Shown here: piece after piece, positions 44,954 through 55,501 of the stretch
How the letters are laid out: the number at the start of each line of letters is the position of its first letter
Numbering within the stretch: position 1 is the stretch's first letter
NCBI RefSeq assembly: GCF_028728065.1
Contig: NZ_CP117812.1
Span: forward strand, 744,001 to 808,000
DNA: 64,000 bases
Source: Lentisphaera profundi
Lineage (GTDB): Bacteria; Verrucomicrobiota; Lentisphaeria; Lentisphaerales; Lentisphaeraceae
Direction: 5' to 3'
Position numbers and translations under genes: made by a program
The notes under the pieces: generated by a model
Told to the model about the DNA's origin: nothing
Seen by the model: only the letters and a program-made list of their open reading frames with translations
Database searches by the model: none

Positions 44954-46173
44954 TTCTATTAGGCTTAATCGTATTATTATTTTCATGTGCGGAAGAAAAA
45001 GTACAAAAATCAGCACCGATACCAAAAGTTGTTTATGAAGAAGCGCGCGCGATGTCAGTGACACCAACGACGGTACTAGTGGGTCGAGTTAGATCATTTT
45101 CTTCAGTAGATTTACGTGCGCGTGTAGAAGGGGTATTGGAATCACGTCATTTTGAAACGGGAACAGCCGTTAAAAAAGGTGACTTGCTGTATACAATTGA
45201 AAAAGATACCTATGAGATTAATTTAAAACGTACACAAGCAGAATTAGAGAGTGCACAAGCTCGTTTCACTTTAGCTCAAAGTATTTTTGTGCGAATGAAA
45301 AATTTGAATGATAAAAAAGCCATTGCCAAACAAGATTTTGATAAATCAATTGGAGAAAGAGATGCAGCAGCAGCGGCTTTTCATCTTGCTGAAGCTCAGC
45401 ATGACGAAGCAAAGTTACATTTAGAATGGTGTGAAATAAAATCCCCAATAGACGGAGTTCCCGGAGCACGTAGGTATGATACCGGTAATCTTATTTCACC
45501 AAGTTCAGGTGTGTTGGTTAATGTTATTTCTACAAAAACAATGGAAGTTGATTTTGATGTTTCAGAACAGCGCCTCGTCGGTTTTCAAAGGCAATATGCG
45601 GCAAAAAATGTTCGCCGAACAATTTTTGATCGGATCAAAGCAGAGCTGTCTCTACCGGATAAAAGTATTTACGAACATGAAGGTAAAATATCTTATTTTG
45701 ATAACAGAATAAATAAATCCACGGGAACGATTAAAGCAACAACCCATTTCGCGAATCCTGAAGGCTTATTGAAAGATGGGATGTTTGTGAAAGTGCACCT
45801 TACTTATGTTCCCCCAGCTCAAGATAAAATGCTTGAAGGCGAAAAGAAAAAAGAAAAACGTATTGTTATCACTCAATCTGCAGTCATGCAAGATCAGGCA
45901 GGTCACTATGTCATTGCTATTTCTGATGATAATAAAGCACAAGTGAAAAGAGTTGAATTTAAAGAATCCTTTGAAGAGTACTTTGTGATTACGTCAGGTT
46001 TGAAAGAAGGGGATAAAGTTATTACTCTCGGTTTACAGACGGTTATCCCTGGCAATGCAGTAGAAGGCATACCTGCAGAAGTTGATGTTCCAGTTGCTAT
46101 TGAGAATGTAGAGGAAATCAAGCCGGAAAAAGAAAAGCAAGACTCAGCAGCTGAAAAGTCTGTTAAGGAATAA
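44923..46173 (+). CDS. RND efflux periplasmic adaptor (membrane fusion protein)
   Basis: 416 residues. Signal with lipobox-like LLFSC (Cys ~22), then the AcrA/MexA pattern: VGRVRSFSSVDLRARVEGVLE (lipoyl/barrel-sandwich half), coiled hairpin (LESAQARFTLAQ...), and the second half. The start has GGAGGACC directly before it, inside the preceding gene. It links the pump and outer-membrane duct. The C-terminal tail is unusually acidic and lysine-rich (EEIKPEKEKQDSAAEKSVKE), which is an addition to the usual fold. Confidence 0.92.
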   Translation: MENISKSRRLILLGLIVLLFSCAEEKVQKSAPIPKVVYEEARAMSVTPTTVLVGRVRSFSSVDLRARVEGVLESRHFETGTAVKKGDLLYTIEKDTYEINLKRTQAELESAQARFTLAQSIFVRMKNLNDKKAIAKQDFDKSIGERDAAAAAFHLAEAQHDEAKLHLEWCEIKSPIDGVPGARRYDTGNLISPSSGVLVNVISTKTMEVDFDVSEQRLVGFQRQYAAKNVRRTIFDRIKAELSLPDKSIYEHEGKISYFDNRINKSTGTIKATTHFANPEGLLKDGMFVKVHLTYVPPAQDKMLEGEKKKEKRIVITQSAVMQDQAGHYVIAISDDNKAQVKRVEFKESFEEYFVITSGLKEGDKVITLGLQTVIPGNAVEGIPAEVDVPVAIENVEEIKPEKEKQDSAAEKSVKE

Positions 46174-46178
46174 GATAA

Positions 46179-49100
46179 ATGGCTGATCATTTTTTCATTA
46201 GGCGACCTCGTTTTGCCTTTGTTATTTCAATTATCATTTTAATTGCGGGAACAATTGCATTACTCAACCTTCCAGTTGCGCAATTCCCAGAAATTACACC
46301 TCCGCAAGTATCGGTTACGGCGAGTTATCCTGGCGCTGATTCACAAACACTTATTGATACAGTTATTACACCTCTAGAATCAGAGATTAACGGCGTAGAA
46401 AATATGCTCTATATCTCCTCTAAGGCCAGTAACGATGGGAAGGTTACGATAACAGTTACATTTGACGTGTCCTCTGATACCGATATTAATACAGTTAACG
46501 TACAGAATCGTGTGTCTGCGGCTTCAGCAAAACTTCCTGTCGAAGTAACAAGGCAGGGGGTTATTGTAAGACAAAAAAGTACCTCGATGCTAGTGGTAGT
46601 GAACTTACTTTCACCAGAAAAAACTTATGATGGTTTATTTCTATCTAATTATGCAACGATCAATATTAAAGATAGGCTACTACGTCTATCTGGTGTAGGG
46701 GATATCGTACTTTTTGGTGGTCAAGATTATGCGATGCGTATTTGGTTAGATCCAGATCGTATGACGGGTTTAAATATGTCACCTCAAGAAGTGCTGACAG
46801 CAATTCAAGAGCAGAATGTTCAGGTGGCGGCGGGTATAATTGGTGGAGCACCAAGCAAAAGTACACAGAAGTTTCAATATACAGTTCAGACCCAAGGTCG
46901 CTTGAGTGAACCTGATGAGTTTGGAGCAATCATTGTAAGAGCGAATCAGGATGGTTCTTTTGTAAGAGTTAGAGATGTTGCAGAAATTGAATTGGGAGCG
47001 ATTAATTATGACTCCACGTCAAAGCTTAATGGTCAGCCTGGATTAGTGATGCCGATCTACCAATTGCCATCTGCAAATGGTATTGCTGTGGCCGATGCTG
47101 TGCGTGCGGAAATGGATAAAATAGCCGAGAGCTTCCCCGATGATCTTGAGTATAATATTCTTTATGATACCACGAAGTTTATTAAAGCGTCAATTAGTGA
47201 AGTAGTAGAGACTTTATTAGTTGCCGTAATATTGGTGATATTAGTTGTGTACCTCTTTTTACAAGATGTACGCTCTACGATTATTCCTTCACTCACAATT
47301 CCCGTTTCTCTCATTGGGACATTTGCCTTTTTAATGGTCTTAGGTTATACCCTAAATACAGTGACACTCTTTGGTTTAATTTTGGCTATCGGTATTGTGG
47401 TTGATGATGCCATTGTTGTACTGGAAAATGTACAGCGCTTGATGGACGAAGAGGGCTTAGATCCTCGAGCCGCAACTCAGAAAGCGATGAAGCAAGTTAC
47501 AGGGCCAATTGTCGCGACAACTCTCGTACTATTAGCTGTATTTGTACCCGTGGCATTTTTGCCGGGTATAACCGGCACTTTGTATCGTCAGTTTGCCGTT
47601 ACTATTTCTGTGGCAGTCTGTATATCATCCTTAAACGCTTTGACCCTAAGTCCAGCCTTATGCTCTTCCTTTTTAAGGCCTTCCGACAAAACTAAAAAAG
47701 TTAATTTTATCTTTAGGAAATTTAATAATTTAGTTGCTTGGAGTACAGATAAATATGTCGGCTTTGTCGCGCTTTCAATCAAGCGAATTATCATTACAAT
47801 GTTGTGTTTTTGTGCGATGTTATTTTTGACTTACAAATTTTATGATGAAACTCCAACGGGTTTTATTCCCGACGAAGATCAAGGTAATTTTTTAGTTGAT
47901 ATACAATTGCCGCCAGGAGCGTCATTAGAGCGAACTTCACGAGTTGTTGATGAGATCGAACTGATGATTTCTCAAATACCGGGAGTAGAAGCGGTGATGA
48001 CTATTAATGGTTATGGTATGATTAATGGCGCCAATTCTTCTAATGCGGGCTTTATGATTGTGACCCTAGATGATTGGTCTGCGCGCACAGATGCGATGCT
48101 TCATGTTAAATCTATTCTTGCTCAAGCTCATCAAAAGATGCTTGGGATACCTGAGGCGCGCTCATTTCCTTTTGAAATGCCAGCAATTCCTGGCTTAGGT
48201 GCAAGTAATGGCTTTGAGTTTATTTTACAGGATACTTTGGGGCGAGAAGCTAAGGATATGGCAGAAATATCACGTGCCTTGATTGTCGCGGCAAATCAAC
48301 GTCCAGAAATATCACGAGTCAATACATTCTTCACCGCAAATACGCCTCAGATTTTTATTGATTTAGATAGAGAGAAAGCTCATGACTTAAATGTGCCTAT
48401 GAATGAAGTTTTTAGTGCTTTACAGGTCTATTTGGGAGGAGCCTATGTCAATGACTTTAATAAATTCGGTAAGAGTTATCAAGTGAAATTACAGGCTCAA
48501 GTTGATTTTCGTTCTGAACCAGAAGACCTAGATAAAATCTATGTCAAATCACGTACGGGCGAAATGGTCCCATTAAATGTATTAGTAAATGTGGAATCGA
48601 TTGTCGGGCCCGATATTATTAATCGTTATAACTTATTTAATTCTATTACTTATAATGGTGGGGCTGCACCTGGTTATAGCTCAGGTCAAGCTATGGATGC
48701 CATGGAAGAGGTCGCACGAGAAGTGCTTCCGCCGGGTTATGCTTATGATTGGACGGGAATGTCTTATCAAGAAAAAGTAGCATCGGGTAATGTCGCATTG
48801 ATTTTTATTCTAGCGGTAGTTTTCATCTATCTTTTCTTAGTAGCTCAATACGAAAGTTGGTTTACTCCGATTTCGGTGTTGCTCTCTGTTCCAGTAGCGA
48901 TGTTTGGTGCCCTAGGCTTGAACTGGATAATGAAGATGGACAATAATATTTATTCACAAGTGGGTATAGTGTTGCTCTTTGGTTTAGCTTCGAAGACGGC
49001 AATTCTCATTGTAGAATTTGCCAAAGAAAAGCGCGAAGCAGGCGAGACAATTTTGGATGCAGCCATTATGGCGGCACGTTTAAGGTTTCGAGCTGTATTA

Positions 49101-49304
49101 ATGACGGCGATATCCTTTATTTTAGGGGTAATTCCTCTTGTTATCGCCACGGGAGCCGGATCATCGAGTCGTCGTTCACTTGGTGTGATTGTATTTGGCG
49201 GGATGACTTTAGCTGCAATTTTAGGAACCTTACTTATCCCTGGTTTTTATTACTTTATTCAAAATACACGTGAATGGTTGAAGTCTAAGATATCATCTAA
49301 ATAG
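46179..49304 (+). CDS. RND multidrug efflux pump permease (AcrB/MexB, HAE1 type)
   Basis: 1041 residues, normal AcrB length. Start [15 protein letters not shown], then [24 protein letters not shown]; two porter-domain blocks flank the membrane parts; TM4 holds [15 protein letters not shown] with the proton-relay aspartates; [19 protein letters not shown] and ending helices complete TM10-12. It exports hydrophobic or amphiphilic compounds using proton flow. It follows the adaptor by 5 bases. No local TetR or two-component regulator is present. Confidence 0.95.
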   Translation: MADHFFIRRPRFAFVISIIILIAGTIALLNLPVAQFPEITPPQVSVTASYPGADSQTLIDTVITPLESEINGVENMLYISSKASNDGKVTITVTFDVSSDTDINTVNVQNRVSAASAKLPVEVTRQGVIVRQKSTSMLVVVNLLSPEKTYDGLFLSNYATINIKDRLLRLSGVGDIVLFGGQDYAMRIWLDPDRMTGLNMSPQEVLTAIQEQNVQVAAGIIGGAPSKSTQKFQYTVQTQGRLSEPDEFGAIIVRANQDGSFVRVRDVAEIELGAINYDSTSKLNGQPGLVMPIYQLPSANGIAVADAVRAEMDKIAESFPDDLEYNILYDTTKFIKASISEVVETLLVAVILVILVVYLFLQDVRSTIIPSLTIPVSLIGTFAFLMVLGYTLNTVTLFGLILAIGIVVDDAIVVLENVQRLMDEEGLDPRAATQKAMKQVTGPIVATTLVLLAVFVPVAFLPGITGTLYRQFAVTISVAVCISSLNALTLSPALCSSFLRPSDKTKKVNFIFRKFNNLVAWSTDKYVGFVALSIKRIIITMLCFCAMLFLTYKFYDETPTGFIPDEDQGNFLVDIQLPPGASLERTSRVVDEIELMISQIPGVEAVMTINGYGMINGANSSNAGFMIVTLDDWSARTDAMLHVKSILAQAHQKMLGIPEARSFPFEMPAIPGLGASNGFEFILQDTLGREAKDMAEISRALIVAANQRPEISRVNTFFTANTPQIFIDLDREKAHDLNVPMNEVFSALQVYLGGAYVNDFNKFGKSYQVKLQAQVDFRSEPEDLDKIYVKSRTGEMVPLNVLVNVESIVGPDIINRYNLFNSITYNGGAAPGYSSGQAMDAMEEVAREVLPPGYAYDWTGMSYQEKVASGNVALIFILAVVFIYLFLVAQYESWFTPISVLLSVPVAMFGALGLNWIMKMDNNIYSQVGIVLLFGLASKTAILIVEFAKEKREAGETILDAAIMAARLRFRAVLMTAISFILGVIPLVIATGAGSSSRRSLGVIVFGGMTLAAILGTLLIPGFYYFIQNTREWLKSKISSK

Positions 49305-49321
49305 CCATATATCTATACAAT

Positions 49322-49357
49322 AAAAAAGCTCGAGTTAATCAACTCGAGCTTTTTTTG
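49322..49357. terminator. Bidirectional terminator between the efflux operon and dapA
   Basis: AAAAAAGCTCGAGTT / AACTCGAGCTTTTTT, 15 bp with loop AATC and T runs on both strands. Confidence 0.9.
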
Positions 49358-49378
49358 TGGGTAGAATTTAAACTAGAA

Positions 49379-50254
49379 CTAAATTTTTATTCCAGCATTT
49401 TGTGCAGAAGCATATAAAACCTCACGTGCACCCTCAGTAATAGGACAAAGGGGGAGTCTGAATGTTTCAGTTCCATAGCCTAAGGTAGCCATCATTGTTT
49501 TGACAGGAATAGGATTGGACTCGATAAACATATCATTCATAAGCTTGTAATACTTTTGGTGAATCTCAAGTGCTTGCGAGAACTGTCCAGCATTAGCTAA
49601 ACGACAGAGTTCAGTCATTTCGGCAGGTAAAATGTTTGATAATACACTGATTACGCCACTTGCTCCCACTGACATCATTGGAAGTGTAAGTGAGTCATCA
49701 CCTGAGACGATTTGGATATCACAAGCTTGTTTGATTTGACTTATGCGATCAACGCAACCACCAGCTTCTTTAACTGCGACTACTTGTGGAATGGTATTCA
49801 TGCGAACAATTGTATCAATATCTAAAGAGATAGCTGAGCGACCAGGGACATTATAAAGAATGATAGGCATATCTGCGCTATCCGCAATGGCTTTTATGTG
49901 TAGATAAAGACCTTCTTGTGTAGGCTTGTTGTAGTAGGGCGTAACTTGTAAGCTTGCGTCAGCGCCGTCTTTATGGGCTTGCTTAGTTAGTTCAATCGCT
50001 TCTTTAGTACAGTTAGCTCCAGTACCAGCAACGACTTTACAGCGGCCAGCAGCCGTTTTGACAGCAAAGCGAATAACGTCGCTGTGGTCTGCATAACCTA
50101 AAGTGGGTGATTCTCCAGTTGTTCCTACCGCTACGATACCATCGATACCAGCGGAAATTTGATCATTAATAATGCGCTCGAATGCTTCGTAGTCTACATT
50201 ACCTTCAGAATCAAAGGGAGTGATGAGTGCTGTATAGCATCCTTTGATAGTCAT
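49379..50254 (-). CDS. dapA: 4-hydroxy-tetrahydrodipicolinate synthase
   Basis: 291 residues of the TIM-barrel aldolase family. GTTGESPTL (44-52, Thr-Thr-Gly), YYNKPTQEGL, YNVPGR with Tyr134 and Arg139, and the Schiff-base lysine at 162 in VAVKEAGG. It condenses pyruvate with aspartate semialdehyde to start lysine and diaminopimelate synthesis. It is the last gene of a run with the polyprenyl synthase (35 bases upstream) and glgC. The strong terminator follows. Confidence 0.96.
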   Translation of the reverse strand: MTIKGCYTALITPFDSEGNVDYEAFERIINDQISAGIDGIVAVGTTGESPTLGYADHSDVIRFAVKTAAGRCKVVAGTGANCTKEAIELTKQAHKDGADASLQVTPYYNKPTQEGLYLHIKAIADSADMPIILYNVPGRSAISLDIDTIVRMNTIPQVVAVKEAGGCVDRISQIKQACDIQIVSGDDSLTLPMMSVGASGVISVLSNILPAEMTELCRLANAGQFSQALEIHQKYYKLMNDMFIESNPIPVKTMMATLGYGTETFRLPLCPITEGAREVLYASAQNAGIKI

Positions 50255-50289
50255 ATTTTACTCCATAATGGATTTTTTAATTTCAATGA

Positions 50290-51372
50290 TTAAAAGGTTC
50301 TCTTAATCATGAAATGTGCAAGTTCTTTTAAGCGTTCTTTTGCAGGAGAATTAGGAAGTTCAGCTAAATGTATTTCAGCTTGTTGTACATAATTATCCAT
50401 CATCGCTTGGGTTTTTGTGAGTGCACCACAAGTTTTGATGATTTCGGCGGCTTGATTTAGCTGCTCAGTGTTAATGGAATTAGAGCCTAATAAGTCTAGG
50501 ATGAACTTTTTGTCTTGGCCAGAAGCTAAGTGTAAAGTTTCAACTATTAGCAAGGTGACTTTTCGAGCAGCAATATCGCTGCCGACGGGTTTTCCAAGTT
50601 CTTTTTCATCTGCAAAAATCCCGAGGATATCATCTTGGAGTTGAAAAGCTAAGCCAGCATTATAAGCAAATTGGCCTGCATGATGCACGAGTTCATGGTC
50701 AAAGCTATTGAGTTCTAAGCCTACCACGATTCCTGCTTGCGCAGAAAATTCTAATAGACAAGCTGTTTTCATTTCGAGCATCTGAAGGATTTCTTCAGGG
50801 GCAATTGAATCAATTTCACGATGTTCGAATTCAACATCAATGGCTTCTCCACCTAATAATACAGGATAAACATGAGAGAGTAGGCGATCAATGATTGCCA
50901 ATGCACAGTCACTGTTGAGATCTTTGCCAGCTTGCTCGGTAATGAGTCGAAGAGCCCAGGCTTGCTGTAAGTCACCAGTGAGTATGGCCATGGAAAGGCC
51001 AAAATGATCTGCACTTGCACCTTCACTACCATGTTCATTTCGAGCGAAATCTGCTAGGGCAGTGTGGCTTGTGGGCAAGCCGCGACGAGTGGCATCACGA
51101 TCAATTATATCATCATGGACAAGGGTCCATGTATGAAAAATTTCTGCTGCTGATGCAACTGAGATCGCTAATTCTGCTTTGTCGGAGACAAGTGCGGCAG
51201 ACCATAAGCAAAGGGCTGGGCGGAGGCGTTTGCCTCCACTTTTTGTGTACGATGACATTTCTTTGCCGAGCCAAGAAGGACTTACGGACTTGGGAAAAGG
51301 ATGTGCTAATAAATAAGAATCAATCTGACAGGCAATAGCAGACAAGTCAGATTTAAAATCTTTATATTCCAT
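50290..51372 (-). CDS. Polyprenyl (farnesyl/geranylgeranyl) diphosphate synthase
   Basis: 360 residues. GGKRLRPAL substrate region; first aspartate-rich motif DDIID (87-91); second motif QLQDDILG (245-251). These are trans-isoprenyl diphosphate synthase signatures. The residues before the first motif (HTWTLVH) include an aromatic Trp five positions upstream, which in this family usually limits the product to short chains such as C15-C20. The N-terminus is long by about 20 residues. It is 12 bases from the glgC stop. Confidence 0.9.
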   Translation of the reverse strand: MEYKDFKSDLSAIACQIDSYLLAHPFPKSVSPSWLGKEMSSYTKSGGKRLRPALCLWSAALVSDKAELAISVASAAEIFHTWTLVHDDIIDRDATRRGLPTSHTALADFARNEHGSEGASADHFGLSMAILTGDLQQAWALRLITEQAGKDLNSDCALAIIDRLLSHVYPVLLGGEAIDVEFEHREIDSIAPEEILQMLEMKTACLLEFSAQAGIVVGLELNSFDHELVHHAGQFAYNAGLAFQLQDDILGIFADEKELGKPVGSDIAARKVTLLIVETLHLASGQDKKFILDLLGSNSINTEQLNQAAEIIKTCGALTKTQAMMDNYVQQAEIHLAELPNSPAKERLKELAHFMIKRTF

Positions 51373-51384
51373 GTAGAGAGGAGC

Positions 51385-52683
51385 CTAAATTGTTAATACT
51401 GTAGTTTTAGTATCCTTACTAACACGGGAGTGATTTTTTTCAATAACTGTTAACCAAGTTCCTTCTTCTTCGCAGAGGTCTTCAACGTGGTAACGACTTT
51501 CGTCGCTTTGGCGATCATAGCCGATGACTGTGCCTGGAGGGAGAATGACGTGTTTGTCAACGATTGCATTTCGTATCTTACAGTTTTCAAAAATCTCAAC
51601 TGAATTGAGGATGATACTGTTCTCAACACTAGAGAAAGAGTGGACTCGAACTTCAGATGAGAGTATGGACTCCTTGACGGAACTTCCAGAAATGATGCAA
51701 CCATCGCAAATGATTGAGTTGGTTGCGTGACCTACTCGCGTCCTTCCATCGGGATGCTGTTCATCATGAATGAATTTGGCAGGAGGAAGAGGTGAGTTAT
51801 AGGTGTGTATGGGCCATCCCGCACCATAGAGGTCGAGTTGTGGGTCAGCTTCTTTGAGATCCATATTAGAATCGTAGTAAGATTTGAGTGTGCCTACGTC
51901 ACGCCAGTAATTATCCTTACTTATATCAGAGCCAGGGATTTTATTTTCAAAGAAATTGTAAGCGTAAAGACGCCCACTTTCTACCGCTGGTGGAAGGATG
52001 TCATGACCAAAGTCGTGGTGAGAATCGGTGTTTTTCGAGTCGGCTTTAAGGACTTTATAGAGCCATTTTGAATCAAACACATAATTGCCCATAGAAGCGA
52101 GGCAGTAGCCAGGCATGCCAGGTATTTCGCTTGGATGTTCAGGTTTTTCTTGGAAGCCAGTGATTTTCCAATCTTTGTCAACTTGGATTATACCAAATCT
52201 AGAGCCTTCATCTATGGGTATGGGAAGGGCGGCAATAGTCGCAAGTGCATCGCGTTTTGCGTGGAACTTTGCCATTTGAGATATATCCATCTTGTAAATG
52301 TGATCACCGCCAAATACGGCAACTAAGTCTGGAGTAAAATCCTGTAGGAGGTGAATATTTTGCCAGATCGCATCTGCAGTGCCTTCGTACCAACGTTTAT
52401 CTCCTCCTTGCATTTGTGCAGGTACAGGAACGACGAATTGGCCTTTCATTAATGATGACATATTCCAGCCATTAATAATATGTTCACTCATGCTTTGAGA
52501 TCTGAATTGCGTTAGAACAAATAGAGAGTGAATGCCACTATTAACGAAATTTGATAAAACGAAGTCGATGATTCTATATTTTCCGCCAAATGGAACAGCA
52601 GGTTTTGCTCGTTTAGTAGTTAGTGGTGATAGGCGTGTTCCTTCTCCGCCCGCTAAGATCATTCCAAGAATTGACTTACGCAT
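51385..52683 (-). CDS. glgC: Glucose-1-phosphate adenylyltransferase
   Basis: 432 residues from the ATG at 52683 (GGGAGTCATA before it); a TTG four codons earlier is less likely. MILAGGEGTRLSPLTTKRAKPAVPFGG is the ADP-glucose pyrophosphorylase start, YEGTADAIWQN and FQEKPEHP lie in the catalytic half, and the C-terminus is a left-handed beta-helix (KIRNAIVDKHVILPPG). It activates glucose-1-phosphate for glycogen. It is grouped on the minus strand with an isoprenoid and a lysine gene; the reason is not evident. Confidence 0.95.
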   Translation of the reverse strand: MRKSILGMILAGGEGTRLSPLTTKRAKPAVPFGGKYRIIDFVLSNFVNSGIHSLFVLTQFRSQSMSEHIINGWNMSSLMKGQFVVPVPAQMQGGDKRWYEGTADAIWQNIHLLQDFTPDLVAVFGGDHIYKMDISQMAKFHAKRDALATIAALPIPIDEGSRFGIIQVDKDWKITGFQEKPEHPSEIPGMPGYCLASMGNYVFDSKWLYKVLKADSKNTDSHHDFGHDILPPAVESGRLYAYNFFENKIPGSDISKDNYWRDVGTLKSYYDSNMDLKEADPQLDLYGAGWPIHTYNSPLPPAKFIHDEQHPDGRTRVGHATNSIICDGCIISGSSVKESILSSEVRVHSFSSVENSIILNSVEIFENCKIRNAIVDKHVILPPGTVIGYDRQSDESRYHVEDLCEEEGTWLTVIEKNHSRVSKDTKTTVLTI

Positions 52684-52838
52684 TATGACTCCCAATCTGT
52701 TTCTAATATTTATTTACCAGTGTTAAACTATCGTGGTAATAAAATTATAAAATCATTTTTTAAGGCCTAAGTAGGCACAAAAAGGTCATAAAAATGGGTA
52801 TTAACGGGATTTTAACCTAAACTTGCTGCGATTGAAAA

Positions 52839-53288
52839 TTAATTAACTAAAATCTTAATAACGAGTTTTGTGAGTTCTTCATCAGCAATGAGGGGTGCAT
52901 GAGCATCTTCGGGGAAGAAAATGGCGGCTTTGTCAGCATAAACTTCAATATATTGTACAGATTTGTCTGCATAGAACATGATGTCATTTTCATCGGAATA
53001 CGACTGTAGAATAGTGTCGCATTCTGAGTTGGCTTTCCATTTGATTGAATCTTTTCCTTTGAGACAAATTTGTACATCAATGTATTTTTTATGAGCTTCT
53101 AGATTGGCCTTGTCGGCTTTCCTGCCGTGGAGTGTTTCTTTGATGGCAAAGATTTCTTCTCCATCGATAATAGTTTTGCCGTGTTCGAGTTCTTGTAGAT
53201 TTGTAGATGAAATCCATTTTGCCGCGATCGCAAAGCGAGGGTTAAGGCAGGCGTAGTTCTCTATTTCATCGAAAGTACATAAAATCAT
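52839..53288 (-). CDS. YhcH/YjgK/YiaL-family (DUF386) protein
   Basis: 149 residues of the cupin-like DUF386 family. LEAHKKYIDVQICLKG and FFPEDAHAPLI carry its conserved histidines and acidic residues, likely metal-binding. Relatives work near sialic-acid or N-acyl-mannosamine and beta-galactoside metabolism, probably as anomerases. No such genes are adjacent. It reads as a single gene with a start at ATG 53288; ~155 bases separate it from glgC. Confidence 0.85.
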   Translation of the reverse strand: MILCTFDEIENYACLNPRFAIAAKWISSTNLQELEHGKTIIDGEEIFAIKETLHGRKADKANLEAHKKYIDVQICLKGKDSIKWKANSECDTILQSYSDENDIMFYADKSVQYIEVYADKAAIFFPEDAHAPLIADEELTKLVIKILVN

Positions 53289-53566
53289 CAGATATTTCCC
53301 AGTTTATTTTTTTTAATAAGTTTATGGAGTATTTATACATAATCAATCAAAGCTGATTATATAGATTCTAATTACGTAGATTTAAGTACTAATCTCCATT
53401 AACTTCCCCTAGGTATGAGGACTTTGAGCGGGAGCTTTCGATGGGTTTATATATAGGTGTTTTTCGACAAGAACTTTTAATCCAGTGGCTATGGTTGTAA
53501 AAAACGAAAAATCTTTTACTTTCCAGCGGTTAAATTTTTAACAGCTTAAAAAACTAAATCATTATT

Positions 53567-54595
53567 ATGCGCCCATTTACAATTATTGTCATCGCTATGT
53601 TTATCGCTATTTTGATAGGAGCTAATCAGCTCTATAAAAATACTTCAGATGCAAAAAAGAACATCATCTACAAAGCTTTATTGTGGACATTACTCTCTTT
53701 TACAGTCGGCCTTATATATATGGGAGCCATGACAGTGTCGACTAGGTCTGGAATGGCTTTTCCTGATTGGCCAACTTCTGATGGTGTTTTATGGCCTTCG
53801 CTGAATTATTTCATGAGTGAAACCGATCGTTTTTATGAACATGTGCATCGCCTATTGGGTGAGTTCGTAGGTTTTTTAGCGATCATGATACTGTTGTTTT
53901 CGCGTCACTTTGAGAAAGAACGTAATTTTAAGCTCTCCTTAATTATTTTCATCATGGTATGCGTGCAGGGAGGCTTAGGCGGTTTGACAGTGTCTCAGAA
54001 TACTCTTTGGTTGACAACGGTCTTGCACGGAGTTTTCGCTCAGCTTTGTTTAGCGGCCATGTGTTACCTTGTTTTGAAAAACACAAAGCTTTATAATGAT
54101 AAGCTTCCAGAGGAAGGGTTTTCTCCGAAGCTTAAGGGCTTAGCGAAGTTCACTTTAGGTGCGGTTCTTGTGCAGCTTCTCCTTGGAGCCATTTTTCGAA
54201 ATAAAGCAAAGGTATTTGATTTTAGTGATAAGGGTAAGGTGATCTATAAAGAATTAGTAGAGGGCAATGCTGGTTGGTTATTCTCACATATGACTTTTGC
54301 TTTGCCGGTGGCGATCTTACTTTTCACCCTAGGCGTTGTCATTATGAAATTTAAAAACTTAAGTAAAGCCTATAAATTTTTTGGCATGGCGTTCCACTTG
54401 TTAGTGACGATGCAGATTTTGTTAGGTGTAGTTGCTTTTTTTACTGTTTATAATAGAGAGGAGGGTAAGTTTGGTTTTGCAGAAACGGTACTTACTTCTG
54501 GTCACGTGGTGAATGGCGCCTTGATTTTGGCATTGACCTTCACCGCATACAAACTTTTATCTGCGAAAGTAAATACAGGGCCTAATCATGGGTAG
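53567..54595 (+). CDS. ctaA: COX15/CtaA-type heme A synthase
   Basis: 342 residues with eight membrane helices in a two-fold pattern. Heme-binding histidines lie in EHVHRLLGEFVGF, VLHGVFAQ, FSHMTFA and SGHVVNGAL. STRSGMAFPDWPTSDG is the loop found after the first helix in this family. It oxidises heme O to heme A for cytochrome c or quinol oxidase. First gene of a four-gene cluster; the upstream 278 bases hold no gene that I can see. The cyoE start overlaps its last codons. Confidence 0.9.
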   Translation: MRPFTIIVIAMFIAILIGANQLYKNTSDAKKNIIYKALLWTLLSFTVGLIYMGAMTVSTRSGMAFPDWPTSDGVLWPSLNYFMSETDRFYEHVHRLLGEFVGFLAIMILLFSRHFEKERNFKLSLIIFIMVCVQGGLGGLTVSQNTLWLTTVLHGVFAQLCLAAMCYLVLKNTKLYNDKLPEEGFSPKLKGLAKFTLGAVLVQLLLGAIFRNKAKVFDFSDKGKVIYKELVEGNAGWLFSHMTFALPVAILLFTLGVVIMKFKNLSKAYKFFGMAFHLLVTMQILLGVVAFFTVYNREEGKFGFAETVLTSGHVVNGALILALTFTAYKLLSAKVNTGPNHG

Positions 54596-55487
54596 AGTTA
54601 AAGATTTTTTAGAATTAACCAAACCTCGCCTAAGTGCAATGGCGGTTTTTTCTGGTAGTGCCGGCTATGTAATGGCTAGAGATCCCAATATTAGTTTTGC
54701 AATGGAAAACTATGTGGAGTTATTGTGGTTAACTATCGGTCTTAGTTTTGTCGGTGGAGCCTCAAATATCGTGAATCAGGCAGTGGAGCATAAGTTAGAC
54801 GGCTTAATGGATCGTACTGCGGATCGTCCAATTCCATCCGGACGTGTCAAAATGGGGGAAGCCTTAGTTTTTGGACATGTGTGTCTCGCCATTGGCTTAG
54901 CCGTACTCTTTTACTTTTTTAGACATGAAGTGGCTTATCTCGCCTTATTTACCTATGTGACTTATGTTTTTATGTACACGCCTATGAAGACTCGAACAGC
55001 GCTCAATACAATTGCAGGAGCCTTCCCCGGAGCCTTCCCGATTTTGACGGGGTGGATTGCTCATAGTAATAACGATTTTCATACGATTCCTAATACGGAA
55101 TGGTTTGGTTTTTTCCCATTCGCGATTGTTTTTGTGTGGCAGTTACCGCATTTCTTTTCTATCGCATGGATTTACAAAGATGATTATAAAAGAGCGGGGT
55201 ACAAAATGATGTCGCTATATGATGAGACTGGAAAGCAAGCTGTTATCCTTATTTTTGTGGGGACGCTAGGTTTGATGGCGGTTTCGTTAATGCCTTATAT
55301 GTACAAAATGAGTAATGGTTGGTATTTTATATCAGTGTGTATTCTCAATGCGGGTTTATTGTGTTCCTCAGTGATGTTGCTCGCCAATCGTAATCGCTTT
55401 ATGAAGCAGTATTTTTATGCTTCAATTATTTATTTGCCTTTGATTGTTTTGGCACTTATCTTTTTTCCTCAAACGACTACCCCCTGA
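54588..55487 (+). CDS. cyoE: Protoheme IX farnesyltransferase
   Basis: 299 residues, UbiA superfamily with nine helices. ASNIVNQAVEHKLDGLMDRTADRPIPSGR contains the N-x-x-x-D and polyprenyl-binding motifs; YTPMKTRTALNTIAGAFPGAFPI matches the second. It converts heme B to heme O by adding a farnesyl group, the step before CtaA. Overlaps ctaA by 8 bases, so translation is likely coupled. The oxidase subunit genes are not in this window. Confidence 0.95.
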   Translation: MGRVKDFLELTKPRLSAMAVFSGSAGYVMARDPNISFAMENYVELLWLTIGLSFVGGASNIVNQAVEHKLDGLMDRTADRPIPSGRVKMGEALVFGHVCLAIGLAVLFYFFRHEVAYLALFTYVTYVFMYTPMKTRTALNTIAGAFPGAFPILTGWIAHSNNDFHTIPNTEWFGFFPFAIVFVWQLPHFFSIAWIYKDDYKRAGYKMMSLYDETGKQAVILIFVGTLGLMAVSLMPYMYKMSNGWYFISVCILNAGLLCSSVMLLANRNRFMKQYFYASIIYLPLIVLALIFFPQTTTP

Positions 55488-55501
55488 ATCGGAGAACTAT
55501 T

